The notes beneath the pieces were generated by a model, which worked only from the letters and a program-made list of their open reading frames with translations, was not told the DNA's origin and searched no databases. The position numbers and the translations under genes are program-made. A stretch of 17,283 nt of DNA from Burkholderiales bacterium (GTDB lineage: Bacteria; Pseudomonadota; Gammaproteobacteria; Burkholderiales; Casimicrobiaceae). Position 1 is the first letter of the stretch. Every line of letters starts with the position of its first letter. Of the stretch, positions 16,216-17,283 are shown piece by piece. The stretch covers positions 1 to 17,283 of the forward strand of contig JAIRPA010000135.1 in the NCBI GenBank assembly GCA_031257235.1, given 5' to 3'.

Positions 16216-16406
16216 TATTCTTCAAGAAAAGGATAGAAGGCTTGCTCATTAAATTTATAAAAGCTCTGTATCGTATCCCTTATATTTCCAATAATTTCAA
16301 TATCCCACTTTATCTCATCATGGGTTGGGTTGATGGTTTGCAGTAACTCGAAAATAGCGCCATCAACAAAGTCTTGTCTTTTAATCTGTTCTCGGGTTAA
16401 TTCCAT
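16215..16406 (-). CDS. Small ORF, 63 residues, unknown function
   Basis: An acidic soluble protein (13 Asp/Glu against 6 Lys/Arg) beginning MELTREQIKRQDFVDGAIFE and ending FYPFLEE. It has no signal peptide, no membrane segment and no cysteine. A GGAG seven bases before the ATG supports translation. It lies 29 bases after clpA and is coupled to the next small ORF. GC is ~34% by hand count, clearly below the ~50% of clpA, which suggests acquisition from elsewhere. The size and acidity would fit an antitoxin or immunity-like protein, but nothing in the sequence shows this and no partner toxin is visible. Confidence 0.65.
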   Translation of the reverse strand: MELTREQIKRQDFVDGAIFELLQTINPTHDEIKWDIEIIGNIRDTIQSFYKFNEQAFYPFLEE

Positions 16407-16413
16407 TTCTAAT

Positions 16414-16417
16414 CTCC
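16414..16417 (-). promoter_or_regulatory. Ribosome binding site GGAG of the 63-residue ORF
   Basis: On the minus strand GGAG is followed by ATTAGAA and then ATG. It lies in the 29-base gap after clpA and is the main evidence that the small ORF is translated. Confidence 0.6.
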
Positions 16418-16435
16418 GTCTGTGGCTTTATACAT

Positions 16436-17283
16436 TCACACCGTTTCCTCTTCAATTTCAGAAGGACTGGGTTTCTCGATGGGTGCCGCTGACAATTTTT
16501 CCGTTTTGGAGGAATGAAGCTCGTCCTTATCAGGCAACGCCTCGATCTCCAACACCACCTCATTTTTCTTGTGATCAAAGCCGACATTGACTTTGCCGCC
16601 GCGCGATAATTTGCCAAACAATAATTCATTCGCTAAGGCTTTTCTGACCGTGTCTTGAATCAGGCGCATCATCGGGCGCGCGCCCATTTTAGGGTCAAAC
16701 CCTTTGTCGGCAAGGTATTGCCGCAATTCGCGCGTGAAGGTTGCCTCGACCTTTTTTTCGTAAAGCTGCGTCTCTAACTCAACCAACATTTTATCGACCA
16801 CTTTTAAAATCACCTCGCGGTCTAAGGCTTTAAACGAAACAAGTGCGTCCAACCGGTTTCTGAACTCCGGCGTGAACATGCGATTGATCTCCGTCATCTC
16901 ATCGCCGGTGTTGACCGCATTGGCAAAACCCATGGTTTGACGCGCTAAATCTCCCGCGCCCGCGTTGGTAGTCATCACAATAATTACATTTCTAAAGTCG
17001 GCTTTTCTGCCGTTATTATCGGTAAGCGTGCCGTTATCCATCACTTGGAGCAATACGTTGAATATATCGACATGCGCTTTTTCGATTTCATCCAACAACA
17101 AAACGCAGTGCGGCGTTTTTACAATGGTTTCGGTCAGTTGCCCGCCCTGCTCAAACCCGACATACCCCGGCGGCGCGCCGATCAACCTTGAAACCGCGTG
17201 ACGCTCCATGTATTCGGACATATCAAACCGCACCAGCTCAACGCCCAATGAAAACGCGAGTTGCCGCGCCACTTCGGTTTTGC
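16436..17283 (-). CDS. clpA: ATP-dependent Clp protease ATP-binding subunit ClpA (5' part outside window)
   Basis: ClpA is the hexameric unfoldase that feeds substrates to ClpP and takes N-degron substrates from ClpS. Only the C-terminal ~282 residues are present, i.e. the second AAA+ module. The edge cuts through its Walker A (GKTE is the first thing seen). Then come RFDMSEYMERHAVSRLIGAP, the pore loop GYVGFEQGG, Walker B VLLLDEIEKAH, GTLTDNNGRKADFRNV, the sensor-1 region TTNAGA, FTPEFRNRLD and the sensor-2 MGARPM. DNNGRKADFRN and the pore region identify ClpA rather than ClpB or ClpC. A ~30-residue Glu/Ser/Pro-rich tail follows the AAA+ core. The first gene seen of the minus-strand cluster; its promoter is outside the window. 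Confidence 0.96.
   Translation of the reverse strand, partial: KTEVARQLAFSLGVELVRFDMSEYMERHAVSRLIGAPPGYVGFEQGGQLTETIVKTPHCVLLLDEIEKAHVDIFNVLLQVMDNGTLTDNNGRKADFRNVIIVMTTNAGAGDLARQTMGFANAVNTGDEMTEINRMFTPEFRNRLDALVSFKALDREVILKVVDKMLVELETQLYEKKVEATFTRELRQYLADKGFDPKMGARPMMRLIQDTVRKALANELLFGKLSRGGKVNVGFDHKKNEVVLEIEALPDKDELHSSKTEKLSAAPIEKPSPSEIEEETV

Overview
The window looks like a chromosomal segment of a betaproteobacterium, most likely of the order Burkholderiales. The reasons are the divergent yhdP/glnE pair, the sequence character of RlmJ and of the YihY protein (which carries the C-terminal winged-helix extension), and a base composition near 50% GC. I cannot fix the family or genus. A gut-type Sutterellaceae relative is only a guess, based on the moderate GC and the very large autotransporter.

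Layout. Bases 1-3215 (minus strand) hold most of a YhdP/AsmA-like envelope protein gene that runs off the left edge and appears to start at TTG. A ~335-base divergent spacer with two copies of a 15-base palindrome separates it from glnE (plus strand, to 6265), the glutamine synthetase adenylyltransferase/adenylyl-removing enzyme. The glnE stop codon lies inside a strong hairpin. Bases 6266-6528 are packed with hairpins and short tandem repeats.

A single giant autotransporter gene follows on the minus strand (6529-13554, 2341 residues): signal peptide, an Asn/Gly-rich beta-helix section, about twelve PATR-type repeats, a proline-rich linker and a C-terminal 12-strand-type barrel. Upstream of it, 13555-13971 holds the leader plus a second copy of the composite repeat found at its 3' side.

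Bases 13972-17283 are a compact minus-strand cluster that reads clpA (partial) -> 63-residue ORF -> 41-residue ORF -> yihY -> rlmJ. Spacings are 29 bases, a 1-base overlap, 16 bases and a 7-base overlap, so it is probably one transcription unit. The two small ORFs are unrecognised; the first is strikingly AT-rich compared with its neighbours.

Functionally the conserved genes are housekeeping: nitrogen regulation (glnE), outer-membrane lipid homeostasis (yhdP), protein quality control (clpA) and rRNA modification (rlmJ), plus an inner-membrane protein of unclear role (yihY). The accessory content is the autotransporter, the small-ORF pair and a modular family of hairpin repeats placed at gene 3' ends. 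No RNA gene, CRISPR array, transposase or phage gene was seen. No convincing new multi-gene system was found; the most unusual signals are the repeat architecture and the small-ORF pair.
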